Positions 23,901 to 36,754 of a stretch of 64,000 bases of DNA are shown one piece after another (position 1 is the stretch's first letter; each line of letters opens with the position of its first letter). Below the pieces are notes generated by a model. That model saw nothing but the letters and a program-made list of their open reading frames with translations. It was not told the DNA's origin and ran no database searches. Both the position numbers and the translations under genes were made by a program. Location: positions 11,904,001 through 11,968,000 of the forward strand of contig OU612072.1 of assembly GCA_914767715.1 (NCBI GenBank). Reading direction: 5' to 3'. The DNA is from Membranipora membranacea (taxonomy: Eukaryota > Bryozoa > Gymnolaemata > Cheilostomatida > Membraniporidae).

Positions 23901-26900
23901 GTACTGCGGGTGGTGCTTATGTACCCGCAATGTCTGATGAGAGCATAATCGTGAAGAAACAGGGAACCATCTTTTTAGCTGGCCCTCCTTTGGTAAGCAC
24001 TACTTGAATAAATGTAAATTTCTATTTATCAATTCTAACCGCCAACCTGTTTGGTAACAAACTGTCAGAGTAAATCTGCTGTATTTGTATGTGATAGAAT
24101 TTTTATGCACTATTCCAAGTATTTAATGTTTTTGTCGCTAGCAGTCATACCTTATAAAGAAGTTTTTGTTCGTGACACATTTTAATGCACTCGAAATCTG
24201 TTTGCAGAATGCTGTAAAGTACAATTTGTTTTAAATACTAATATGAACAAATTTAAAACTAGATTATAACACCATTCCAGGTATTTAATGCTCATTGTCA
24301 CCTGCCATCATATCCTATGACACTTGTTGACAGGTGGCTGCAGCGACAGGTGAGCAGGTGTCCGCCGAAGATCTAGGTGGCGCTGACTTACATTGCTCAC
24401 GCTCAGGTGTCACAGATCATTACGCTATAGACGAGACACACGCTCTACACATAGCACGCAGAGTGGTCGCCAATCTCAACAGACAAAAATCAAATCACCT
24501 CATGTAAGCAGAGAAAACATGATCTATTTTGAAACTTTTTGCAGTCATTTATTAGGCCATTTTTATTTATATTTGTTTATTTATTCAATGTTCTCTTTTA
24601 ATTTAAATATTTTCTTGTTGTGGAGCTGCTTAGATTCCACAAAGTGACCAACTGACTGAAATTTGTATGACCTAAAGTGTGGAAGCCGATAGCTGTACAA
24701 TGTGCCCATAAGTTGAGCTCAAATTATCCAAAAATGCAAACAACATTCTCTTAACGTGAAGTCTGGGGCTCGACATAGCTCTACAGGTTATACATTAATT
24801 TCAATTGTCGCCACTTACCTTTAACTTGAATTTTGCTTTAATGTTTTAACTTCGACCTTTCAACTCTGCTTACATTTGTGTTTCATTACAGACGGCACGC
24901 GCCAGTAGATCCACTGTATCCTAGTGATGAGTTATATGGTATAGTAGGAGAGAATCTCAAAAAGACCTTTGATGTCAAACAGGTATGTGTATGAATGTTG
25001 CCAATGCCTATTACTATGACAGACTCATTGCATGGGATTTTCATCATTGCTCCGTCGGTATGCATTCAATGATTCCTGGATGCGTAGTAGTTAGAGATGT
25101 AGGCAGGGCTTGATGACATGGTCTGATAATAAGATTTGGTAAAGTTTCTGTTGTCTAGATCGCTTATATAAAATCTGAACACTATCATCATACATGCCCA
25201 GAGTTCAAGAGAAATGTATTCAGTAAAAAATGTTGTGATAATGTTTTGATCATCACATGTAGATTAGTGTATTGTTCTTTTTAAAGGTTATAGCCCGAGT
25301 AGTCGACGGCTCAGAGTTTGATGAATTTAAGGCACGCTACGGTGAATCCGTTGTTACAGGATTCGCTAAGATTAATGGTTACCCATGTGGTATTATAGGG
25401 AACAATGGTGTGCTCTTTGCAGAATCTGCTCTGAAGGTAATTAGGTGCGGCTCATACCAGATCCATTCCCCAAAATAAATTTATGTGGTCCTTTGGTGGT
25501 AAATTGGCAAATGGTAAAATAGTCAGCAAATTGTGTAGACTTGTTCTAGCCTGATTATGAATTGCTTTAGCGCTCATTTCTACAGCCCTTATTTGACCTT
25601 GTGGGTCAATCTTTACAAAATTAAACAAGGGTCCATAGTCCGGCCTTCAAATGAGGTGCATCCAGCAACTGACATATTGATTAAATGTCTTTTATGCCAA
25701 TTCACAATTAGTGTTATAACTGATGTCACAGCAAATTTTGTGTTGTATAATTTGGAGTTATCCTCTCTCTGAACTATAATGTCAATAAGTGGATAACTCC
25801 TCTTTTGGAATACTCAAAAAAGAAACGTTTTAATAAACCATTATTTACGTTTACAATTTACATCACATTACATAACATTTCAAGGATTTGATTTAATCTG
25901 TTATTCAATATTTGAGTTGTATTTTACCTTGTATTTGTATGCTACTTTGTATTCTTCTGTGTGCACAACCCGCTACACATATTGTATTGATATTCTTATA
26001 TTTTATTCTTATATTCCTATATCTTTCCCGTTTGTAGGCCACTCACTTTATTGAATTATGCTGCCAAAGAAAGATACCACTTATATTCTTACAAAACATC
26101 ACAGGTATGGTAATCTTAAATATCATGTTGAACACACCAGGTTGTAACCTGACATGCTTTTTTAAATTTTTACAATTGAACAGTAAGCATTCAACCAGTA
26201 AAATTAATGTGCTGACATTTTTTGTACATGTGTGATGTTAATTGAAAAATCATGCGTGTTATTCGGTCTTGCTGGTTTACATGGATCGGTTTTACCTCAC
26301 GTGTCGGACCTTAAATGTAATATTTATTTTAGAAAGGTATTGGCTTTCTTCCTGCCTACCGCATACTGGATATTGACTTTCATAATGATTTTAATTTAAT
26401 CAGACTTCACTCATTAATACACAGTTTGAGATCTCCCAAATCAGGTCTTGTAAATATTGTTTGAAGTTTACATGTATTATGTGTCTTGCAGGTTTTATGG
26501 TTGGAAGAGAGGCAGAGGCTGGAGGGATAGCTAAACACGGAGCTAAGATGGTCACAGCTGTCGCCTGCGCTAAAGTGCCAAAGATTACTCTAATAATAGG
26601 AGGATCATATGGAGCAGGAAACTACGGAATGTGCGGTCGAGCTTACGGGTATGTACGGGAAAAAGGTCTGACTTAGTCATATTCGAGGCCTCTTCTGTTA
26701 CCAAGAGGTGTTTTGACATTTCAGGATGTAAACGGGATATGTCTGAAAAGTGATATGGCTTGTTTATCATAAAGTATATTGTGTATTGTATTATATCACT
26801 GATGGTTCCCATCAGTATTATTTCTCTCTGCAAGCAGTTACATAACGTTGATCCTTTTTCTTCCACTGCTGTGTCGTTACCATTATTGTTGTTATTGCGC

Positions 26901-28138
26901 CTCAGCTTCAGTCACTAAGGTCATTATTTACTTGGGAAGCTGCATCCTCGCATGCTTTCACATAAGTATAGCCTTTAGTTATGTCTTCTCAACAAAATCT
27001 ACTTTGAGGAAGACTATCAATGTATTTATGTTTCAGACCTAATTTCCTGTACATGTGGCCTAATGCTAGAATATCAGTGATGGGCGGTGAGCAGGCAGCC
27101 AATGTAATGGCTCAGATCAGTCAGGAACAGCGGGCTAGGGAAGGTAAAGAGGTAAGTGTTATACCCTCTTCTTATATCAAGTTCTCTCAGAAGTCCCTTA
27201 CTTTTGTTTCAGTCCATCGAGCACCTACCAATTTTCTGATAAATAATTATTGCTATGGAAACATAATTGACAGGTTATTTTGAGTCTCTTTCCATTTCAC
27301 AGTTGTCTGTTGAGGTAAATTGTACAATGCTGACCTGCCATGACTTCATGAAATATGTTAGGTTTAGGGCTATAAAATATGTAATGCATGTTCTTGCGTT
27401 CACACTTACAGTGGACAGCTGAAGAAGAACAAGCTTTGAAAGCTCCAATTCTAGCTAAATATGAAAAAGAAGGAAGTCCATACTACGCTAGTGCCAGGTG
27501 AGTCTCGTTATAAGGGTAGTTATCGCACCTCCATCCTTATCCTACAATGGATAATAACTTACATTCCTATTGACTTACCATTGCTGTTACTTTATAGATG
27601 TCCCACATTGCCCTAATATTTTGATATGACATCTGGAAAGTTCAGATGTTTTGCATTTTTATGAGTTGTCTACTTTATATCAATGTACTGATAGCTTCAA
27701 ATATTTAGCTGAGTGATTGCTACCTTTTGACTCTTATGGTTCCAGATTACATAACACAAATGTTCTAATACACTAATTATGCAGCCATAAGTTTTTGTTT
27801 AATATTCCTATGCAAGCCTTGATTAAAGATAGAACATGCATCCCTTCCTGTAAATCAGGTTCTGTACCTCAGGTGAGGCAGAGATTTAAAATGGCAGTTA
27901 AGTGTGTAGCCCGGAGTGATGTATGATTTAATTCATCTACCCCCCACAACAGCCATCGCTTGTAATACCAATGTTCTGATAAAATTAAAACAATACTCAT
28001 AATATTATTATTTGTTTCAGATTGTGGGACGATGGTGTGATTGACCCGGCTGATACTAGGAGAGTTTTATCTCTCAGTCTAAGTGCAGCTGCCAATGCTG
28101 CAATACCAGATACTAACTTCGGAATATTCAGGATGTAA
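20990..28138 (+). CDS. Methylcrotonoyl-CoA carboxylase beta subunit, mitochondrial
   Basis: Carboxyltransferase subunit that moves CO2 from carboxybiotin on the alpha subunit to 3-methylcrotonoyl-CoA in leucine breakdown. Exons: 20990-21106, 21551-21617, 22097-22280, 22925-23052, 23407-23519, 23879-23992, 24334-24503, 24892-24982, 25287-25436, 26038-26104, 26492-26648, 27037-27151, 27412-27497, 28021-28138. All are in phase and give 558 aa, close to the human protein's 563. The first 25 residues are Arg-rich without acids, a mitochondrial presequence. Later landmarks are [128 protein letters not shown] and a C-terminal NFGIFRM. No essential motif is missing. The fucosidase gene is divergent from the same promoter; there is no known metabolic link between them. 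Confidence 0.97.
22466..22570 (+). repeat. Five tandem 21-bp units with splice-site-like core
   Basis: Five copies of ctactttcaggtaagtaggg plus one base (period 21) lie in MCCC2 intron 3 (22281-22924). The first three units are identical; the last two differ by one base each near the end. Each unit joins an acceptor-like ctactttcag directly to a consensus donor gtaagta, the arrangement of a recursive splice site. Confidence 0.92.
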
Positions 28139-29421
28139 ACAAAATGAGTGAGAATCAAATCGAAACAGAATTTTTAGCAATTCAAGTAATTGAGATTATC
28201 AAGGTGGGCAGTAATTTGATGGTTTTGGATACTGATATGGGTCTGGACACAATGGAATAGTATCCGTATGGATACTGACGCTGTGACCCGTATCTTTTTT
28301 CAAAACTGCTCGTTCAATTGTTACTTTATTTCATGGATGATTATTTTTTTGTAGAAGTATTATTTCAAGTCACACTAGCACGTGCCTATTTTGAACCGGT
28401 TAGACAGACATATTTATCATGAGAAATTGGAATGTAGGTTTTTTATTTTGATGTGTTTGTTAAGCTCTGCCCTTTTTTCAACACTATGTTTTTGTTTGTT
28501 GTGTAGAATTGAACTACGATGTGCCGCAGTCGTAATGTGCTTTAAAATTGATTGAAATGGTGTCTCAGTTGTTTTCTGTATACAAACTGGGCTGATATTA
28601 CTGGTAGGTGAATTTTGTTGTAAATCTCTATTGTGTCATTAAATATATTTATTTTGATGACAAAACTTCTGTAGTGTAATTAGAATTTTCGGATGAGCAT
28701 CAACATAGTGTAGTGGAGAGGTGTGCTGCTATCGAGAAGTGAATTGCGAGGTAGATAATCACATGGTCAATATGAATAGATCCTAGCAAGGTTGCAACCA
28801 TGGCCACACAAAGTCTTACCCAACAGTTTGTTCGTTGATTCAGTTGAAGCAAAGAATCGAAACTATTTGGCATCGGTAGGAGACACAACAAAATGGAATT
28901 CAACGACATACACTCATTTTAATTAAGAGTCTTCATTAATGGTAAAACTGTGAATAAAATATAATTATAATGGCAATAATCACAGCAAGCAACGTAAAAA
29001 AGAGAGTCAGTATGCGTCAAACGTGTTAAGTTTGCCCAAATACAAAATATACGATAATATAGCCGAAACACATTATTGAATGAATGCTCAGTTAATACAG
29101 TTGTGAATCAGGGCGTAGTTTGGTCTACTTATTTTAATGGTTCGGCGAGAATATATAAATAATTAGCAATTAAAATTTCGACAACTAAGTAAATAAATAG
29201 CAAAATGTCGGAGCATTTCATATTAAGAGGTAATACGCAGAGCAGGATATATGGCAAATTTCGAACATAGTATCTTGGATGTTCTATAAGAAACATCCCT
29301 GAATGAGTGGAATGTATAATATGATGCCTGTTTGTGAAACAAATGAGCATTATAATTTCCATACCCTCACTAAATTGAGATTTAAGTTAAACTTTAAAAG
29401 CAAATCTGATCAATATTTTAG
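28139..29421. other. Convergent intergenic region between MCCC2 and the Ly6-like gene
   Basis: This holds the presumed 3' UTRs of both genes. AT-rich, with scattered poly(A)-signal-like motifs and no exon or repeat that I can support. Confidence 0.5.
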
Positions 29422-31019
29422 TCACAAAACCAGGATTTGATAAACAGTCATTAAAAGGAAAAGAGAAAAGGAGACATTGATATTTTTGTTAGCTGAATTA
29501 CACCGGCTTCCCTTACAAGAGCATGTCCATATAAGGGCACGATATCCTGTCTCCTTACTCACTGATCTATCCAGATGCGGACATTCTGTGTTATCATAAC
29601 TTCTGCCACACTTTCGCTGAACTGTTCAAAAATCAGTCATAATATTATGCATTGCAATGACAAGTTAATGTGAAAATTTGCTTATTACCGAAAACTGGCA
29701 ACCAATCAGACCCTTTCCGTTTCGTGAGTGCGTGACCAGGGAGGGTGGGTGGTCATCCCACCCTCCCTGGCGTGACATAGTGTTTTATTGGGATTGTCTT
29801 CTTTTTGTTATCGGGAAGATAATTATAGGCATGCAAGTATTGCTTCACACAATGTGCATTCATTTGAGTCCAGCGTCACAAAGTCTGGGGGGGGGAGTGT
29901 AAGTTTTGATGTGGATGATACAATTTGATGGCGAACTATTTTCAAGTCTGACACAATTTTAGTATACATTTGAGGCATTAAATAGCTGAGAATCGGCAGT
30001 TGTGGACCTGCAAGCCTTAGATGTATCAGTCAGCGCACGACAAGACAAAACATACCATAGTAGTATGTCATGCCCATCTGTTTAGATTGGCTTTTCCATT
30101 TAGAACAGCCGCCATCTTCTGTATGACCGTCTATACGAGAGCAGTCTATAGCATGCTTTTCGTCCCCGGTGTACGCATCCTCACATTCTGAGTCGTAGCA
30201 GACGTAACATACTGTGCACAAACTCAGGGTAATGAGCACTAAAATGACAACCAGCAATGTGAGTGATTGATTTATTTTGCTGCTATTATTCCTCACAGGT
30301 GATAGGTTCATTACAATTTAATAAAAATAAAAAATACCTTCATAAAATGAGAATGGCAAAAATGAAACGGAAAATATTTTTCTTGTCCACATATTTACTA
30401 AACAGGCTGTTTTTTGTTACGCGGTATGTGGCATGTGAATTAATAGTATTATGTAATGAGAAGTACAAAAAGATTCTGAGGCTGCAACATCTGTCTCACA
30501 TTAGTTTGGAAAACTGTAGTCTCTCAATGTTAGAAAACAGTAAGATCACCAATGTGGTTATCTGGTAATCTCGAAATATGGGAGGTGGTGCCATCTTCGC
30601 GAAAGACAGAGCCACTGTTGCTATGCATTAGGACTCTATCTCCTAAGACAACCCTACAGAGGTTCAAGATCTAGCTTCCAGCATTCCCATTGTGACAGTG
30701 TCTCCATTTATGTTTTACTATTCCAGGCAACAACTCTAGTACTACAGTCTTGCACAAGAAACTATATCAAACGTTTTATCATCTCACGGCATAATGTCTA
30801 AAACACTCAATCATACAATTAGGATTGTAGGTACTACCAGGTAAATGACAGACAAGGTATGTATGTATGTACCTTTATTGTGTCAATGAGGACAAATAAA
30901 ACTGATAAGGGATGTGATGTGTGCTGATAAAAAATTTGATATAAAGCGTATGGTAATACAAATGTATGTATTCACTTACCTGAAAACAGCGCTGCTCCAA
31001 GCAACACTGATGACTTCAT
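29422..31019 (-). CDS. Ly6/three-finger protein, GPI-anchored
   Basis: Three exons in transcript order: 30980-31019 (start ATG at 31017-31019), 30056-30238, and 29422-29621 (stop TGA). They total 140 aa, and the phases are consistent. Residues 1-22 are a hydrophobic signal peptide (MKSSVLLGAALFS continuing into VLITLSLC). The mature part starts with CYVCYDSEC and has ten cysteines spaced as in Ly6/uPAR domains, ending TCSCKGSRCNSAN with the family's closing C-x-C...CN. A C-terminal hydrophobic tail (FSLFLLMTVYQILVL) with no charged end suggests a GPI attachment signal. The closest type by eye is the quiver/sleepless-like invertebrate group, but I cannot assign orthology. The protein would be tethered outside the plasma membrane; its partner is unknown. 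The signal peptide is split by the first intron. Confidence 0.85.
29736..29770. repeat. GC-rich 14-bp hairpin with flanking direct repeat
   Basis: The arms ccagggagggtggg (29736-29749) and its exact complement (29757-29770) flank a 7-nt loop, in intron 2 of the Ly6-like gene. The hexamer cgtgac occurs at both edges (29731-29736 and 29771-29776). It may be a small foldback insertion with target duplication. Confidence 0.65.
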
Positions 31020-33203
31020 TGTCTGTTATGTTAAAGTGCTTGTTAAACCTTCCAGGTTCGTTAAAGCTTCAGTCAAAGTACATGTAGTAGTGGTTTTAGA
31101 ATAACCTGGTAGGAAGGAAGGCAAGCAAACCTGCAAAAAAAATCAGTCATATTACAATCATGTGCTATTAAAAAAATGGTATGATGTAAATACACTCACA
31201 GTTCTCACAGTCCAAGAATGAGCTTTTGACCAGTGAATGGAAATAATAGACTGTGAGCGCCAAGGCAATAAATGAATAGGGAAAGTGTGGGTGCTACACC
31301 GACCCTTTCATAATGCAACAGATAGTAAGGGCTATTTTATTTCTATTGAAAGCGGAGAAGCCTACAATGGTACCTGATACAAGAGAGCACAGCCCTTTAC
31401 ATGAATACACAAACACTAGAGAAAACACAATTTGATAACTTGAGTGTTGATTGCAATTTGCCTAGAACTTATGAGTGAGTATTGGCACAAAGAGTTCAGT
31501 GAATCGAGGAGGGTTGGGGAGGTTGAATGATATTTTTCGTATAGATTCATAAGAATGATAATTTCAAAACAAATCCACATTTTCCTATATTAACTAGCAC
31601 AGACTTAGCATTATCTCAAAGGCACCTTTTTTGGGGCCTATGAGATAAGGCTAGTACTTGTAAACATAAGAAATCTTTCCTAACTGCAACAAAGAATGAA
31701 GACTTGCACCAATTCCCAGTGCGTACAGAACCCTTGTTGTACCTCTGCTCAGACTTGTCAAATATCCTTTATGGCCCTCTCAATGATGATAAAAATGCGT
31801 CGAAAAAGGGTAGATCCCTCTGTACTCACCAGCAGGAAAACAAAAAAGGAAGAGTAGGATGTAACACTACATAGGCCCACTGTTACTCCGCCACAGTCGA
31901 TGTCGAATGTGACAACGAGTCATTCAACAATCTTCTTACACATCATTCTTTGTTTATAGGTAGCAAAGGTATCGATATGTACCATCATCGCCAAACATGT
32001 CATCACTATACACTTGCTATTAGACACCATTAATAATTACAGACATAATTTTACACTCACTTAACCTGTCGCAACAGGGTACTTATCACCCTGACTGATA
32101 TGTTACATGATGGTTTCAGCACAACACTATTTCCAGTGCTAAACAGAAATAAGACAATGAACTTTGGTGTAACTAATATTAACAATAAAGAAATAAGTTG
32201 ATTTCATTTACCCTCATCAAGAAGAATGGCACAACCAGTAAGGGTACAACAAGTCCTTTGTTAATGGGATGTGTCAATGTGTATAAAGTGAGATCAAGTC
32301 ATATTAGTTGAACCAAGGAGTCCCTTGGTTAGATTAGACTGGGAATTCTAGGTTAAAATTGCATTGTGGGAATGTTGCTAACTGACAGAATTTGAAGCCA
32401 GAATTATTGGGAAAAAATCTTTGTTTGGCATACTTCCAGTACACTGATGTGTGCATTAATTTTGATAGAACAGATACTTTAATGGACCTTGACTGAGATG
32501 GGCCAGTTAACAGAAACTTGGAAGTTAATGCAGACTCAAAGAGACACTTTGATTGATACATTAGGTAGCAAAAAGAAACGAGATGTGCATGGTTATGTTG
32601 AAAGCCCCTAAGGCGGTAGAGTTTTAACAAAACAGAGACAAAATCATCCATTCTCCTGAGCGCCTATTGTACTAGAATTTCAGAATATCTGGTGGAGTAT
32701 CACCATATCACAAAGCATGTCTAGATGAATCCCCTGTGACTGGAGCCTTCTGAAAAGGTATCAGACAGAATGACAGTATTATCTTATTTAAAGTTCAGGC
32801 AGTTTTACAGCATGTAACGCTGAGACCAACAGACGGTGTGGGCAATTGAGTTGACTTGGCTTGAACAATGGTAAACAAACCAACAGTGCTTGGAAGATAG
32901 TTCAGTGGTAGCCTGGGTAGGCTGCCTATGTTTGGCAACCTTCAGAATCAAGCAGGGCAGGCGGACGATATAGCGATGGAATGCAGGTTCTATGCAGGAA
33001 GTTATTCGATAGCCCATTTCTGAAATCTATACTATGGTAAATTAATAGTGAATAAGGCACTGACAAAGGATCTCTGCTCTCTGGGACTTGCAAATTTATA
33101 TTTTGCTCATATCCAATATCAGTGGTTGATATTGGTCGCGGGCAAGATACAGGTGTGAAATACTGAGGGCCTCATGTTTACATTGCAACAATACAGTAAA
33201 CTA

Positions 33204-33262
33204 GTCTGAGCCTGCACACTCTTGCCCCTGCCCCTCTCTGACGGCCCCCGGCAAGGGGAGGC
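33204..33262 (+). repeat. GC-rich dispersed repeat, copy 2
   Basis: It starts with gtctgag, then a C-rich arm and a short tctgacggcccccgg core followed by aaggggag. It matches the layout of the copies at 1996-2056 and 58225-58285. Confidence 0.5.
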
Positions 33263-34750
33263 ATGGCAATGGACCATATGACGTGGAGAGTCCTGTATAA
33301 TATGAATTCAACTGTTAAGCCACTTCTCCATTACAAAATAAAATACAGTTGTAAAATACCCTTTGCCAGTGGTTCCTCATATTGTAGCAGCAGGTGGATT
33401 GTGTATACCCACAAATGAGTGTAGCAAAAAAGGAGAACTGAGGTTACAAGACAGTTCCCCAAACCATCGATCGCACACATCCAACACGTATTCAGACAAT
33501 CGAACTTTGCCATTGTACTCCTTTGTTCTCCAAACAAAAGGCCTTTTGTTATACAAGATATCATAGGTGTCTTGGGATATGTTTGAAGACAGACTCCCAG
33601 ACATAGGCCCCAGGGCCTATCCAACATACTACAGCATAACTGCACTTTATTTTGTAATGCCGCTATTTTGGTCGGGGGTTTGTGTGCTATGATATAATAA
33701 GAAGGGTGTGCATAGAGTAGGTGCTTCTCTGTATCCAATCAATGACCTGTTTTAGGTTGCTTACTAGAAACAATTTACTTTCAACCCCAAGTGATTTGGG
33801 CAAGGAAGTTAGTTAGTTCTCTCTAACAATGAACTTTGGGTAATAACTCCTACTCCACTGAGTGCTCGGCAAGTCTGTCTTTTGCCTCATGTTCAGAATC
33901 AATGATGGTTGATTTTGAGCAAAGGCATATATATACAAACATGCTTGCAAGCTCAAGAATTCCATGATCTTAGGCTAGCCATAGTGCAAGGGTATAAATA
34001 GCCAACAAGGCAATGAAGTAAGTAGTGAGGGAGTACATCAAGCTAGGGTAGGCTGGCAGCCCAGTCAGTCTTTCCACTCCCCTCATTGACATTAGTAGAA
34101 AATAGGATCATAGATCTTGCCTGTAACTTACTAACTTTACTGATTTTGTTTTATCAAAGTCATCAATCAAGGACTAGTTACTCCTTCGTTTTAAACACAC
34201 AGCTACTCTGATATGTTCCAGAGGTCTTAATCTTCAGCTAGATGGTCTCACTATGTTATACATTATCTGGTTAATCTGATCAAATAACCAAATTTGATTT
34301 GAGATACCGTTGTAAGAGCCTCCTCTGTGTGGGGAATAATAAGGAAACTGCTGCTGCTAACTTCTGGGGAAGTTGCTACAAACAATACTTATAATTGGAT
34401 ATACTTGGTTCGCTCTGTAGTTTAGCAGCACTGGTCCAATGAAATGGTCGCACATTCAAATTTGGAAGAGCAACTCTAAATCATAAACATAATGGCCTGA
34501 CACACCGATGAACTCCCTTCAGTACATTGGACACACTCTCTCAAAGCCTATTGCTATTGATCCTTTGAAATGAGCTTGTTGCTCAAATATTTTTTAAGTC
34601 TTATTTCAGCAGAGCTGTCAATCAAATGAGATGTTATATGCAAATGGCTATCAGGTTTTTCTCACCTTTCGGTAGTAAATACTTACCTTGCTTTCACAAC
34701 ATTTTTCAATTTCTTCCACCAAACCGTAGAACAGGCTTATATTTAAGTTA

Positions 34751-34820
34751 CCTGATAGCGCGATCAATCAAATCCATTGCTGTAACCCGGGATTCGATTC
34801 CCGCTCTCATCTCGGCGGGT
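34751..34820 (+). repeat. SINE-like head, plus orientation
   Basis: The sequence ctgatagcgcgatcaatc is followed about 25 nt later by a B-box-like cgggattcgattcccgc. It matches, in the opposite orientation, the element at 38330-38408. It is tRNA-like but without a cloverleaf. Confidence 0.55.
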
Positions 34821-35427
34821 AGATTCAACGCAAATATCGAAGAATCCGCAGAACTAAAATCCAACAGCTAAGATAACCCCGCAGGGAAATCTTTCACCCT
34901 ACTGTCATCAAGGATGTGTTATAGCAGTAAAAATCAGATTCATTTAGGTGAACTTGGGTATCAATCATGTTCTTGCAGCATTAACCTCAGGCCATGTAAC
35001 CAACTCTATTAGACCAGGGAGAATTCTCCCTGATTAGACTTAGACCACATAAATATTGTAACTTTGAGGTACCGTAATGATAATGAAATTACTTGTAATT
35101 TTCACCAGTGTAATATCTTCCGCTGTCAATAGTGAAGCATAATCATTAATTATTAAAGCATAATCATTAATTTTACCATTCAAATTTGGTGAAAATCAAA
35201 ATTTAATTTCAATTACTGGTCTGAGAAGTTAAAGCTGAGGATTGATTATAGATTTGGAAGCAAAGAGCAACTGCTAAGAAAAAAATTACAATTGTTTATA
35301 CTTATTGGTCTATTCTGCCATCCCTTGATTTTTGGACTCTTGCACCTTTAAAACAGGTTATCAGTGATGTAAGATTTAAAAAAGGAAATGCAGTGTCCTA
35401 CTAGGTGACCGTTTGATTCTGAGATTA

Positions 35428-35463
35428 AATCACAGGGTAAGGATATATCCTTACTCTGTGATT
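35428..35463. repeat. 36-bp palindrome, dispersed family copy 2
   Basis: The half-site is aatcacagggtaaggata and its complement, with one mismatch between arms (g against the a of the other copies). Same family as 10133-10166 and 49033-49065. Confidence 0.85.
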
Positions 35464-35779
35464 AGATTGAAGAATTGAGAATCACTCTTGGTGGATACTT
35501 GACTGTTGTAACCTATAATCATCAATGTATATACGTATATGTCCTATTCGATGCCCTCGATGTAATGATTGATTAAAAACCACAGCCATATGGTTAATGC
35601 CTGCAAAATAGTGCATATATATTTGAGAAGGGGTACAACAACTGGCACAAAGTAGACGAATGTGTGCAAATAACTTTTCGTGCAAAGAAAGTTTTAATAA
35701 CCGCCAAAGCAATGTAGAGCTGGTGTATAAGTGGTTCCTATCTAGATCAAGTGTGTTTCCTCTGTGGTGGTGGAGGGAT

Positions 35780-35832
35780 ATTGCAAATGTTTGGTGAGGA
35801 GGCGCTTCGAGTTGATACCAAACATTTGCAAT
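35780..35832. repeat. 16-bp inverted repeat with 21-nt loop
   Basis: attgcaaatgtttggt (35780-35795) and its exact complement (35817-35832) flank gaggaggcgcttcgagttgat. This is a possible hairpin in intergenic DNA with no evidence of transcription. Confidence 0.6.
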
Positions 35833-36638
35833 GTTCAAGTGCCTATCATATCCAATAAGTATGACGAACACATTGGTACTAACCAGAACTAGACCACACT
35901 TAGTCTGAGTTTGCAGGTATATGGAGCAAATGACTGCAATCTTAGTTCAACGGTTTTTACCTGCACTAGTATCAAGCAAATTGGCAAGCATTTGGTTATA
36001 GGCGAACTAAATATATCTGCTTTACCTGGCTGCTTTTGATCAATGCAATGCCAGAAGTCTTTTTTAAAACAATTAAAAGTATATTTAAATTAGCAAAAAG
36101 ATGGGCAACATTGTAAATTATAACACTTGAGAAATGTCGCATAAGACCAGTTTTGACTTAACTAAATTCTTTGGGAAGAATCAAATCAGTTCGATGCATG
36201 GTTTTTACACTCATGTAATTATTCTGTCTCGTAGGAAGCTTTTTAGTTCCCCATCTCTGTTTGATAATACCATACCAAAAAGCGTTACGTTCATATGTAA
36301 CACGTATAATCCAAGCATGCTCATGTGTAGCCGGTCTTGACAAGCTAGTTCATGAGCTGATCAGGAAATTGTCCCATTCTAAGACCTTAGAAGATTAACT
36401 TTGTTTATGTGTCCACAACCACAACATTGTAACAATTTTATTGTAAGGGTTGACTGAATAGAACATCTCTTTATGATGGGTCAAGTTCATTGAATAGGAC
36501 AGGCGGAATACTATTATTCGTATAGCAAGGGATAATTGTTGTGATGATTATTGTAAAGCAATCAATCACGTGTGAAGGCTGCGTAGCTTACATGTGACAG
36601 GATAAGTAGATAGTACTAAGAAGTAGAGTGACAGAAGA

Positions 36639-36647
36639 TATATAAAG
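36639..36647 (+). promoter_or_regulatory. TATA box of the first P450 gene
   Basis: tatataaag lies about 110 bp upstream of the start codon at 36755. It is well placed for a short 5' leader. A CACGTG E-box occurs about 70 bp further upstream. Confidence 0.55.
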
Positions 36648-36754
36648 AGGCTGATTGACTGTTGCTGAAATATTCTGTTCAAGACTTCCTTATTATATAC
36701 AATTACAACTGGCAGTGTGTGGCTGCGTCATATAAAATCAGATATTGGATAAAT

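Larger units (their letters stand above)
31020..36638. other. Intergenic region between the Ly6-like gene and the P450 array
   Basis: About 5.6 kb upstream of both flanking genes. It contains a GC-rich dispersed repeat (33204-33262), a SINE-like head (34751-34820), the 36-bp palindrome (35428-35463) and a hairpin (35780-35832). Several open stretches of 60-135 codons show no recognisable protein. I support no gene. Confidence 0.5.

Noticed and set aside
28700-29362. Minus-strand open frames of 69 and 77 codons
   Set aside because: They lie in the presumed 3' region of the Ly6-like gene and show no conserved motif.
33331-33738. 135-codon minus-strand open frame with overlapping frames on both strands
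   Set aside because: Composition and the absence of motifs or splice partners suggest a chance frame in intergenic DNA.
35482-35871. 129-codon minus-strand open frame
   Set aside because: No recognisable domain, it overlaps a hairpin, has no exon partners and has low-complexity coding signal. Treated as chance.
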